From Bacteroidales bacterium (lineage in GTDB: Bacteria > Bacteroidota > Bacteroidia > Bacteroidales > F082), in assembly GCA_017508895.1 (NCBI GenBank), contig JAFWRA010000139.1, positions 1-15,385 on the forward strand: a stretch of 15,385 nucleotides of DNA. Reading direction: 5' to 3'. Below the pieces are notes generated by a model. The model did no database searches. It saw only the letters and a program-made list of their open reading frames with translations, and had not been told where the DNA came from. Both the position numbers and the translations under genes were made by a program. Of this stretch, positions 1 through 6,512 are shown piece after piece. Each line of letters opens with the position of its first letter. The first letter of the stretch is position 1.

Positions 1-84
1 AACCATGATGGGGAGTACACACCCGCATAAAATGATGGGTAACATACCGATGAGTTCATCTAGAATTAAATAAGTGCTATCCAT
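1..84 (-). CDS. Partial N-terminus of a membrane protein, cut by window edge
   Basis: Only the first 28 codons are in the window. They begin MDSTYLILDELIG and continue into a strongly hydrophobic stretch with two cysteines, consistent with an N-terminal membrane helix. I chose the ATG at 84-82 because an A-rich stretch lies just upstream, as expected for Bacteroidota genes without Shine-Dalgarno sites. The frame stays open further upstream to an ATG at 249-247, which would overlap the end of the FAD oxidoreductase gene, so the start is not certain. The gene lies 128 bp downstream of that gene on the same strand. I do not recognise the family. Small membrane proteins of this layout are common in Bacteroidales, but nothing here names a function. 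Confidence 0.4.
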   Translation of the reverse strand, partial: MDSTYLILDELIGMLPIILCGCVLPIMV

Positions 85-212
85 TTTTCTTATCGTTTTA
101 AGTGTTAGACTTCTGTTTTCTTGAACCAGTTCGCCCTTATAACAAGTCTGGATGGCAAAAGGTGACTTCAGGAGTGAAATTTTTTCAGACGCTTCATCTT
201 TTCCATGCTGAA

Positions 213-1679
213 TTATACTCCAACGAACTCCACGCCAAGGTCTTTGCATACAGTCTGTGCTGTGATGCGACCGCTTTGTGCTGCTGGGGGAAGTCCGCCG
301 GAATAGGCCGTCCGTTGCCCCGTGAAGTAAAGGCCTTCGCGGTAACGAACGGGCGCATGGTACAAGCGTCGGAAAGGCGGCCAGTCCGTCATATAACTTC
401 CTTCGAAGGTGCTGCAATAACGCTCATAGGTGAGGGGTGTGGCCATGTCGGTCACAGCCACGGCATTCTTGATTTCGGGAATCACCTCGCTGATGGCTTC
501 GATGAAGTCTGCCATCACCTCTTTTTTCTTTGCTGCATAGCTGCCGTCTTCCTTGGCCGCTTTCCAATAACCGTAGGTGGGGCCGTGAAGCAGACAAGTG
601 ATGACACTGCAACCTTCGGGAGCATAGTCTTCCTCGGTGGCATAGTTGTTCACGACAATCGTTTGATAGGTGCGCCCAGCAGCTTGCAGAGGATGAGGCA
701 GCACAATCTGCATAGAACGAGGCCATGAGGACAAATCGGTATTAATTCCGATACCGAGAAACATGCATTGGGTCGTCCGAAGCCCCGACCGCATCTTTTT
801 AGCCCAGCTGTCTTGTAACGGCTCCTTGAAAAGCGTGTCGATGGCGCTTCGGGCATCCGCTGAAATGACTACGACATCTGCCGTAAACATCTCGTCCTTG
901 GTACGAACCGACCACTGTTTCCCTTCAAGGAAAACCTCCGTTGCTGTGGTCTGGTATCGGATTATTCCACCACAATTCAAGAATGTATCTATCATGTTTT
1001 GTGCCATGCGCAGGGAACCACCCTTGGGATAGCCGCTGTCGCCCACATGAAAGGTGCCGAGGGTGTAGATGAAGGACAACGCATTGATGTCAGGCTCCAC
1101 GACGGCGGCCAAAAGTGCCCTTATCCGTGGATTCTTGAACCATTTGGCATAGGCTCGCGCCGACTGGGCCATCAAAAATGGCGTGACGAGAACGGCAGGC
1201 AGCATCTTGACATATTCCCAAACAGAAAACGGCTTGGGGTTTCGGACTTTCAGGCCCCTTAAATCTCCGATAGGCTGATGGAAACCCTTGAAACAGGCCA
1301 AGTGGAAACGGAGACGCCACAAGGCAAGCTTGTCCCTAAAGCCAGTGACTTCCAGCCCATGCAAGTCGCGAAATAGCGGCATGCTACCTTTTTCGTCCAC
1401 CAAGGTATAGATAGGATCTTTGAAAAAGACAGGGTTGTTTTCCTGCAATGCACCCGTTTCCAACCAAACCTGATGCAAAGGGATTTCCTTCTTGGCTCCG
1501 ATGAGCCAGTGGATGCCACCCTCGAAAGTGTAGCCTTTGCGCTTCCAGCTGGTGGAGACTCCTCCTGGACCTGCGGCTTTCTCCAAGACTAGCGTCTGGA
1601 CGCCTGAACGTTGCAGATAGACAGCCGTGGTAAGTCCCGAGATGCCTGCGCCGATAATTAATGCCGTCCGTTTCGCCAT
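213..1679 (-). CDS. CrtI-like FAD/NAD(P)-dependent oxidoreductase
   Basis: This 488-residue protein belongs to the phytoene-desaturase / carotenoid-isomerase-like flavoprotein superfamily. The N-terminus holds a dinucleotide-binding fold with GxGxxG at residues 10-15 (IIGAGISGL) and an acidic residue, Glu33, at the end of the second strand. A GG motif at 39-40 and GGIHW at 54-58 follow. The C-terminus has the second FAD-contact block, GLYFTGQRTAYSGGLPPA. Length matches the family (about 480-510). No carotenoid-synthesis gene is nearby, so the substrate cannot be inferred; a lipid or polyprenoid oxidoreductase is the family-level guess. It starts 4 bp after the zinc-ribbon gene stops and is probably co-transcribed with it. 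The reading frame is intact. Confidence 0.85.
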   Translation of the reverse strand: MAKRTALIIGAGISGLTTAVYLQRSGVQTLVLEKAAGPGGVSTSWKRKGYTFEGGIHWLIGAKKEIPLHQVWLETGALQENNPVFFKDPIYTLVDEKGSMPLFRDLHGLEVTGFRDKLALWRLRFHLACFKGFHQPIGDLRGLKVRNPKPFSVWEYVKMLPAVLVTPFLMAQSARAYAKWFKNPRIRALLAAVVEPDINALSFIYTLGTFHVGDSGYPKGGSLRMAQNMIDTFLNCGGIIRYQTTATEVFLEGKQWSVRTKDEMFTADVVVISADARSAIDTLFKEPLQDSWAKKMRSGLRTTQCMFLGIGINTDLSSWPRSMQIVLPHPLQAAGRTYQTIVVNNYATEEDYAPEGCSVITCLLHGPTYGYWKAAKEDGSYAAKKKEVMADFIEAISEVIPEIKNAVAVTDMATPLTYERYCSTFEGSYMTDWPPFRRLYHAPVRYREGLYFTGQRTAYSGGLPPAAQSGRITAQTVCKDLGVEFVGV

Positions 1680-1683
1680 GAAT

Positions 1684-1953
1684 TCACTGTTTCCAACGCT
1701 TGAGCGTCGGGAAAAACTGACGCATCATGCCCTTATATTCATCCTTGGTCATGGGTTTGGGCATGTTCTTGTTGACCTCGTCGACAAACTGCGAGCAGAA
1801 CTCGATCATCTCGTCCATGGTGCAGTCCTGCGTAAACTTGCCGTCTTTATAGCAATACATGCAGTAGTCTTCGTTCTTGCTTCCGTCGGCATTGGTGCCG
1901 AGAATCTCTTGGGTGAGCGGCATTCCGCAGCTCTGACAAAACTTCATTTCCAT
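1684..1953 (-). CDS. Small zinc-ribbon protein
   Basis: This 89-residue protein has two CxxC knuckles, at Cys6/Cys9 and Cys31/Cys34, which should bind one zinc ion. The opening FCQSCGMPL and the following acidic helical region match the small 'putative zinc ribbon' proteins widespread in Bacteroidota and Firmicutes (Pfam Zinc_ribbon_2 as I recall it). The remaining residues, including MTKDEYKGMMRQFFP, look helical and may form a protein-interaction tail. The exact role is unknown. It lies 4 bp upstream of the FAD oxidoreductase, suggesting translational coupling. A Met at residue 3 is an alternative start. A near-consensus promoter box lies upstream in the 69-bp gap. Confidence 0.85.
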   Translation of the reverse strand: MEMKFCQSCGMPLTQEILGTNADGSKNEDYCMYCYKDGKFTQDCTMDEMIEFCSQFVDEVNKNMPKPMTKDEYKGMMRQFFPTLKRWKQ

Positions 1954-1983
1954 AGGTTTATCTGTTTATAAAATTCAAAATTG

Positions 1984-1991
1984 CAAAAATC
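1984..1991 (-). promoter_or_regulatory. Possible -7 box for the zinc-ribbon/oxidoreductase pair
   Basis: Read on the minus strand this is GATTTTTG, one base away from TAnnTTTG. It overlaps a 14-base string, TTTGCAATTTTGAA (plus 1974-1987, reverse-complemented), that occurs exactly in the promoter region of trkA at 6487-6500, where it abuts a perfect TACATTTG box. The shared string suggests an internal promoter in the only sizeable gap of the operon. No convincing -33 TTG was found. Confidence 0.3.
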
Positions 1992-2022
1992 AAATGGCAC
2001 ACAGCTAATAACCATTCCATAG

Positions 2023-2661
2023 CTATCCCTCGTATCCTAACTGTCCTGGCAAACGGAGTTTTTCCTTTTTCGGGAAAGTGGATTCGTATGCCTCAAACGC
2101 TGCTGGGTTCTCATCCGCGACAAAATAGCCCTTTGGCGGACAGTAGGTGGCCTCGGTAATGCCTTCCTTCTGAAGCCAGCCAGGGATGAGTTCTTGGGCA
2201 AGGAAATAAGGCACTTCGGCATCGCGCGGCTCGTCGTGATAATGGATCTTGAATTTGCTGGCGAGGTCAAAGCCTGCGTGCTTATAAAAGCCGATATTGC
2301 CTTCCATGCAGAGGAAACCGACGCCTATTTCACGCGCTTTATCCAATGCATAATTCAAAAGCTTCAACCCATAGCCTTTGCGTTTGTAGTCGGGGTGGAT
2401 GCTGATGGGGCCGAAGGTCCACGAAGGTTTCTTGGTGCCGTCGTCTAAGAAAAGCTCGGCTTTCGAGAACATGATGTGACCTATGATCTTACCGTCTTCC
2501 TCCATCACAAAGTCAAGTTCCGGGATGAAATCGGGGTTGGTTCTGTATTGGTTGAGCACATAATGCTCCAAGCATCCTGGGCGATAGACGTTCCAAAACG
2601 CCTCGCGCGTGAGGTTCTCTACCTCTCGATAGTCTTTTGGGTGTTCTAATCTAATAGTCAT
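2023..2661 (-). CDS. GNAT family N-acetyltransferase (YhbS-like)
   Basis: This 212-residue cytoplasmic enzyme is predicted to transfer an acetyl group from acetyl-CoA to an unknown amine. The GNAT core is visible: strand-rich residues 45-90 (FVMEEDGKIIGHIMFS, GPISIHPDYK), then the pyrophosphate-binding motif A with RKGYG at 94-98 followed by helix GLKLLNYALDKARE. The late motif FYKHAGF lies at 125-131. The overall order resembles the predicted acetyltransferase group COG3153 (YhbS). The C-terminal tail of about 60 residues (PPKGYFVADENPAAFEAYE and onward) is usual for Bacteroidota members. The gene begins 10 bp after the upstream membrane-protein gene ends and belongs to the same transcription unit. 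The substrate cannot be read from sequence. Confidence 0.85.
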   Translation of the reverse strand: MTIRLEHPKDYREVENLTREAFWNVYRPGCLEHYVLNQYRTNPDFIPELDFVMEEDGKIIGHIMFSKAELFLDDGTKKPSWTFGPISIHPDYKRKGYGLKLLNYALDKAREIGVGFLCMEGNIGFYKHAGFDLASKFKIHYHDEPRDAEVPYFLAQELIPGWLQKEGITEATYCPPKGYFVADENPAAFEAYESTFPKKEKLRLPGQLGYEG

Positions 2662-2671
2662 CTTTGGGTGT

Positions 2672-3415
2672 TTAATGTTTCTGTGTAAGCTTCTCTATGG
2701 CCTGTTTGAGAATTTCCTCTTCCTCAAACAACTCCATTAGCATCTGTTCATTAGTGCTTCCAGGATCTTCGCTATGATCTTCATTCACCAAGCGTTGGTT
2801 GCTGAATTCTTTCAGTTCCTCTTCGCTTACTTTCATCATCTGCATACAACGGTTGCGTGTTGCCTGGAAGGACTTCAAAAACGAGTAACTGGTGTAATAA
2901 TACGTTGGAAAACCGATGTCAAGGAAGCTTTCTATGTATTGAGCGTATCCCGATTCGAGCACCTTCTTTTTCAATTCATCCAATACTTGTTGGTAAGAAC
3001 GACGCTGGCTGTAAAAAGAAGAGACCTCGTGGACAAAATTGACATTGCCGAGGGTGTTGAACGTCTCGATATTAGAAGAGAAAATGTTTTCTGTCGTTTC
3101 AGAAAACTCCTCAGAGGCAACCGTAACGGCTGGCATGATATAGAAACGCAGACTGTCGTAATACTCAGGGTGACGCGCGACCTCTAATTCCACTTCTTTT
3201 GCCTGATGAATTGCGGATTCGGCTTCTTGCGCCTGTTCGATGGTTTTATCAAAGTCATAGATGATCATCATGACCATTTCTTTCTTGGCCGCCTCTTTGT
3301 GGCGTCTATCGATGATGGCTGAGGTGCCAAAGGTGAGTATGATGGAGAAGGTTGTCGCGAGAAGCGTCAACAGGAACTGTTTGGTGCCGGACGAAGGTTT
3401 TTCTTTCATATTCAT
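2672..3415 (-). CDS. Single-pass membrane protein of unknown function
   Basis: I do not recognise this 247-residue protein. It has a short charged N-terminus, one hydrophobic helix at about residues 14-35 (FLLTLLATTFSIILTFG), then a long charged, probably helical domain rich in Glu, Gln and Lys, including the E-rich end FEEEEILKQAIEKL. No enzyme motif is visible. The layout resembles small Bacteroidota membrane proteins with one anchor and a soluble helical domain. Which side of the membrane the soluble domain occupies is unclear. Starts are possible at Met1 or Met3 (3409). It begins 1 bp after the stop of the AlkZ-like gene and is tightly coupled to it, which is the best contextual clue. Confidence 0.75.
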   Translation of the reverse strand: MNMKEKPSSGTKQFLLTLLATTFSIILTFGTSAIIDRRHKEAAKKEMVMMIIYDFDKTIEQAQEAESAIHQAKEVELEVARHPEYYDSLRFYIMPAVTVASEEFSETTENIFSSNIETFNTLGNVNFVHEVSSFYSQRRSYQQVLDELKKKVLESGYAQYIESFLDIGFPTYYYTSYSFLKSFQATRNRCMQMMKVSEEELKEFSNQRLVNEDHSEDPGSTNEQMLMELFEEEEILKQAIEKLTQKH

Positions 3416-3416
3416 T

Positions 3417-4463
3417 TCATTTTAGTTGGTAAGTCTTATATCGTTGCCATTCCTCTTGGAGGTCAGCCTCATGCTCACCCATGAAAAACGTTGCTTGCAG
3501 TTCATCCTTGAAAGGCGTCCAGTTACCACAAATCACGCCATCGTGGGCGATGATAGGCTGGAAGATGCCGCTGTTGTTGTGCGCCTTGTGGCTATAGTCA
3601 GGCGAGAGGACGATGTCGCGGCTCTTGTAGCCGATGAGGTATTCGTCGTAAGGCGGAATCAAGAGATATTTGCCTTTGCGGAAACCACGGGTGCGGCAAT
3701 CATCCGTAAAATAAAAATCCCTGCGTTGAGACGCACGGCCGTGCGTCTCAACATACAGGTAATCCCCTAAAATCTCAATTCCCCGCCTGCAATCGTTGAT
3801 ATTCAACCCCGACCACCACACAAAATCCTCCAATGTGGCAGGTTGGCGGCTTTGGAAATATTTCCGCGCGAGCATCGCCAAGGTTTCGTCGCGGTCCATC
3901 TTGACACGGGTATTTACCTTATCGGCGGTGAGGGCATAGGTCGCCTTCATTGGCAACAAGTCGCCGCTGCAAAGCGTCCCCGACAACTCGGCATAGCGGA
4001 TGTGGTACGACAGGCGATGGTCGTCCATGTAGATGTCTTTCTCCGCCAATGCCTGAACGAAGTCTTCCTTGGTGACGCTACCCTTGTCGGCAGCGGTCTG
4101 GACAAGGAGTTCCCTGATGCGTTTTACCTCCTCTTCAGGAATGGTAATCTTGTTACTACTCATCCATCCCTTGATGACCGCCAGTGCCTTCGCCGAACAG
4201 AGTTCGAGCAAGGGCCAATAGTCCTCGGCCGACACGAGTTGCCAAGTGCCACGCATCAGGTGAAGACGAATGATCAGCCCACTGTCGAAGGCCTTCTTAA
4301 AGGCTTTGGCCGAGGGTTTTTTGGTCCGCATCGCCACAGCCCAGCGCATCAGGCGGTATTCCTGCGCCTGCATGGCACCCATGTGTTTGACAACTTCTTC
4401 GGGCTTGTCAAACTGCGGGCTGATGAGCTGCTGGTTGAGTAATCGGAGGGCTATGGGGTTCAT
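3417..4463 (-). CDS. AlkZ-like winged-helix DNA glycosylase family protein
   Basis: This 348-residue protein matches the HTH_42 / AlkZ-YcaQ family, whose studied members (Streptomyces AlkZ, E. coli YcaQ/AlkX) are DNA glycosylases that remove bulky or cross-linked alkyl bases. The N-terminus holds the catalytic-type motif QxQ at Gln32-Ala33-Gln34 (GAMQAQEYR), as in the AlkZ branch rather than the QxD of AlkX. Other family blocks are LIIRLHLMRGTWQLVSAEDYWPL near 64-86, the winged-helix region, DFVWWSGL near residue 215, and LLIPPYDEYLIGY towards the C-terminus. Residues 238-247 are encoded by a perfect 28-bp palindrome (see repeat). The gene lies 3 bp downstream of the M28 peptidase. Glycosylase activity is inferred; the family is diverse. 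Confidence 0.8.
   Translation of the reverse strand: MNPIALRLLNQQLISPQFDKPEEVVKHMGAMQAQEYRLMRWAVAMRTKKPSAKAFKKAFDSGLIIRLHLMRGTWQLVSAEDYWPLLELCSAKALAVIKGWMSSNKITIPEEEVKRIRELLVQTAADKGSVTKEDFVQALAEKDIYMDDHRLSYHIRYAELSGTLCSGDLLPMKATYALTADKVNTRVKMDRDETLAMLARKYFQSRQPATLEDFVWWSGLNINDCRRGIEILGDYLYVETHGRASQRRDFYFTDDCRTRGFRKGKYLLIPPYDEYLIGYKSRDIVLSPDYSHKAHNNSGIFQPIIAHDGVICGNWTPFKDELQATFFMGEHEADLQEEWQRYKTYQLK
3725..3752. repeat. Perfect 28-bp palindrome inside the AlkZ-like gene
   Basis: The left half GTTGAGACGCACGG (3725-3738) is followed directly by its exact reverse complement (3739-3752) with no spacer. In the minus-strand gene it is read as residues 238-247, VETHGRASQ plus the first base of an Arg codon, without breaking the frame. 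The sequence resembles dispersed GAGACGCAC-type palindromes that I recall from several bacterial genomes. The insert makes a polar, basic loop between two predicted strands (GDYLYVE and RDFYF), where family members seem to have a shorter turn. Confidence 0.85.
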
Positions 4464-4466
4464 GCG

Positions 4467-5732
4467 TCAATGGTATTGTTCAACAAAATCGCGCACCAGA
4501 TTAAAAACCGGTTCGTAACTGTCGAAAATGGCGTTTTCGTAAGTATCGTAAATGGTGTGGTAATACTTAAAAGCATCGCCTTCTCGGTTCTCCAAGAAAA
4601 TGCAAGGCACATGGCGGGTTGCAAAAGAATAATGGTCGCTATTGGCGGCCAACTCGCCACGATTTAAGGCTTTGAAGTAGTGTTTCTCATTATTGATTTG
4701 CTCAAACAAAGCGAATCCGCGCAAACCTTCATCGCTGGCCTCACAATATTGCACCGGGTTGTTGTCGCCAATCATATCGATGTTGAAGAGGTACTTGATC
4801 TGCTCCAAGGGCACGATGGGATTCTTAGCGAAATATTCCGAACCGCGAAGGTTAGCATCTTCGCCCGAAAAGGCAATGAAATACATGTCGTATTCGGGTT
4901 TGTTCTTGGCATAATAGGCGGCCAAAGTGACGATGGCGGCCGTGCCCGAGGCGTTGTCGTTGGCGCCAGCGTAATACACACGACGACCAAGGTTGCCCAA
5001 ATGGTCGTAATGCGCCGTGAAGACATAACAGCTGTCGTGTCGGCGACCTTCCACCTTGGCGATGACGTTAAAGCACTCGTAGTCCTTCAGGAATTTGTTG
5101 TCCACTTTCACACGGATGTTTTTCACGCCATCAATGGCTTCGGGCGTTACCCAGATAATGGGTTTGTCGACCACTCGATGACCATAGGCCTTAAAGAACT
5201 TGATGGGCGACGGCCAAATATAGAGAAATCCAGCATTGGGGGCTTCCTTTTTTTGCAGCGGCTTAAAAACATCGCCATGCTGATAAGTGAACCAGAACTC
5301 ACAAGCAACGAGACAGTTGACATACTCGGGCTTGGCTAAGTCGGCCATCATCTTTTCAGCATCGAAGTTCAACGTATCAACGTGATACACAGGGAATGTA
5401 CCATAGATGCCAGGTGAGTATTCACGCATGGAGAAATCATGTCCAGGCTTAAGTTTCTTTCCATCGGCCCACATCTTCATCTTGCCTGAGAAGGTATTGA
5501 TATCCAACGTGAAGGGCTGGCAAATCACCTCATCAACACCAGCCTTGACAAATTCTTTTTCAAGGTATTTTCCAGCCTTGTTGGCACCGTCTTTGGCATA
5601 ACCGCGGCCTTGGTATTTCGAAGAGCTCAATTCCTTGACAATCTGCTTGTAATGCACCAAATCCTGTGCATTTAACTGTATCGTAGCAAAGAAAAAAGCA
5701 AACAAAATTCCGATAATTGTTCTTTTTGTCAT
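4467..5732 (-). CDS. Secreted M28 family zinc aminopeptidase
   Basis: This 421-residue metallopeptidase is predicted to be exported and to cleave N-terminal residues from peptides. I use the ATG at 5732 because it yields a clean signal peptide, MTKRTIIGILFAFFFATIQL, ending before NAQ; an upstream in-frame ATG at 5801 adds an implausible charged leader. Residues about 110-215 form a PA-like insert. The peptidase domain then shows the metal ligands His241 (HYDH), Asp259 (NDNASG), Asp319 (NIDMIGD) and His367 (SDHYSF), with the presumed general base Glu291 in SGEDANLRGSEYF. The neighbouring ligand position is Asp292 where most relatives have Glu. This is the first gene of the leftward operon and has its own -7 box at 5757-5764. 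Confidence 0.9.
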   Translation of the reverse strand: MTKRTIIGILFAFFFATIQLNAQDLVHYKQIVKELSSSKYQGRGYAKDGANKAGKYLEKEFVKAGVDEVICQPFTLDINTFSGKMKMWADGKKLKPGHDFSMREYSPGIYGTFPVYHVDTLNFDAEKMMADLAKPEYVNCLVACEFWFTYQHGDVFKPLQKKEAPNAGFLYIWPSPIKFFKAYGHRVVDKPIIWVTPEAIDGVKNIRVKVDNKFLKDYECFNVIAKVEGRRHDSCYVFTAHYDHLGNLGRRVYYAGANDNASGTAAIVTLAAYYAKNKPEYDMYFIAFSGEDANLRGSEYFAKNPIVPLEQIKYLFNIDMIGDNNPVQYCEASDEGLRGFALFEQINNEKHYFKALNRGELAANSDHYSFATRHVPCIFLENREGDAFKYYHTIYDTYENAIFDSYEPVFNLVRDFVEQYH

Positions 5733-5756
5733 GACTATTATGTTTGAAAAATTACG

Positions 5757-5764
5757 CAAAAATA
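5757..5764 (-). promoter_or_regulatory. -7 box for the leftward peptidase operon
   Basis: On the minus strand this reads TATTTTTG, a full match to the Bacteroidota TAnnTTTG box, 24 bp upstream of the peptidase ATG. It is the mirror image of the box at 5817-5824: GCAAAAATA and TATTTTTGC face each other across the divergent gap. A -33 TTG at the usual spacing was not found. Confidence 0.5.
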
Positions 5765-5816
5765 TGTTTTTCTTGCATTCTTTTGAGAAAAAGAATCCCA
5801 TTTCCGAAAATTGGCG

Positions 5817-5824
5817 TATTTTTG
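5817..5824 (+). promoter_or_regulatory. -7 box for the outer-membrane barrel gene
   Basis: TATTTTTG matches TAnnTTTG. Only 7 bases separate it from the ATG at 5832, so the transcript would start at or very near the start codon (leaderless or nearly so). The ten bases TTGCATTCTT overlapping it (5822-5831) also occur at 5773-5782. Confidence 0.5.
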
Positions 5825-5831
5825 CATTCTT

Positions 5832-6464
5832 ATGAAAGAGAAAAAACTGCTTATCCTACTCCTCTTTTTGCTCATCGGTATGGGTTCGTTGATAGCCCAA
5901 CATCTCGGTGGCGGCTTAATGCTTGGCCCGACCTTCTCCACCATGAAGATCAGCGGTAACGATAGCACTACCTTCCGCACCGATTTTACTGGAGGAGTGC
6001 GCATTGCGCTCATCCCTGAGCGGTCCATCATCGGCGGAGAGATAGATGTGATTTATTCTCGACAAGGCACAAGTTCAAAGAAAGGTTTGGATGAAAGTAA
6101 CAACAGCATCCGCTATTTGGAGAAATCGCACTACATCAATGTTCCGCTGTTGCTCAACATCTATCTTCGCAAGTGGAATGAAGATGACGAAGACGAATCG
6201 ATGATTCCTCGGTTGCGTATCGGGCCCCAAATTGGCTTATGTATAGGTGGCAAGGAAGTGAAGGAAGTGAAAGGCCGAAAGAAACAGCAATACATCACCC
6301 CTTGGGAATTGGGTAGCTTTAACCGCCTTGACTATGGCCTCACGGCAGCGCTGAGTTACTGGTTCATCGAAGTGCGCTACACCTTTGGCTTGGCCAATGT
6401 TTTCAAGGAAAACGAAAAATCCACCAACCACGTAATTTCGGTTACTTGGTCGGATATTTGGTAG
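5832..6464 (+). CDS. Outer-membrane beta-barrel protein (PorT-like)
   Basis: This 210-residue protein has a signal peptide, MKEKKLLILLLFLLIGMGSL, with cleavage likely before Gln23 after LIA. The mature part alternates polar and hydrophobic residues in strands (GGGLMLGPTFSTMKISG, GGVRIALIPE, IGGEIDVIYSRQG, YINVPLLLNIYL, LRIGPQIGLCIGG, DYGLTAALSYWF, VRYTFGLANVF) and ends in an aromatic residue (SDIW). That fits the small Bacteroidota 'outer membrane beta-barrel' / PorT family. I start at 5832 rather than 5811 because the signal peptide begins there. It is divergent from the peptidase operon and followed 48 bp later by trkA, which has its own promoter. PorT itself works in T9SS assembly, but most family members are uncharacterised, so no specific role is claimed. 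Confidence 0.8.
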   Translation: MKEKKLLILLLFLLIGMGSLIAQHLGGGLMLGPTFSTMKISGNDSTTFRTDFTGGVRIALIPERSIIGGEIDVIYSRQGTSSKKGLDESNNSIRYLEKSHYINVPLLLNIYLRKWNEDDEDESMIPRLRIGPQIGLCIGGKEVKEVKGRKKQQYITPWELGSFNRLDYGLTAALSYWFIEVRYTFGLANVFKENEKSTNHVISVTWSDIW

Positions 6465-6490
6465 GGATTTCGAAAAAATCTATACATTTG
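6457..6490 (+). promoter_or_regulatory. Promoter of trkA-trkH
   Basis: TACATTTG at 6483-6490 is a full TAnnTTTG match. TTTG at 6457-6460 lies 22 bases upstream, within the 17-23 range reported for Flavobacterium TTG/TAnnTTTG promoters. The ATG follows 22 bases after the box. This is the best two-part promoter in the window. Confidence 0.55.
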
Positions 6491-6512
6491 CAATTTTGAA
6501 ATATTGTAAACC

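Noticed and set aside
102..728. A 208-codon plus-strand open frame at the left side
   Set aside because: Most of it is antisense to the FAD oxidoreductase, and the composition looks random.
3843..4442. A 199-codon plus-strand open frame opposite the AlkZ-like gene
   Set aside because: It is a shadow of a well-supported gene; its translation shows no family features.
4680..5339. A 219-codon plus-strand open frame opposite the M28 peptidase
   Set aside because: It is antisense to a gene with full catalytic motifs and has no recognisable domain, promoter or export signal.
6250..6270. A short tandem repeat around GGAAGTGAA in the barrel gene
   Set aside because: About two copies encode KEVKEVKG in a charged loop; this is too short to separate from ordinary coding sequence.
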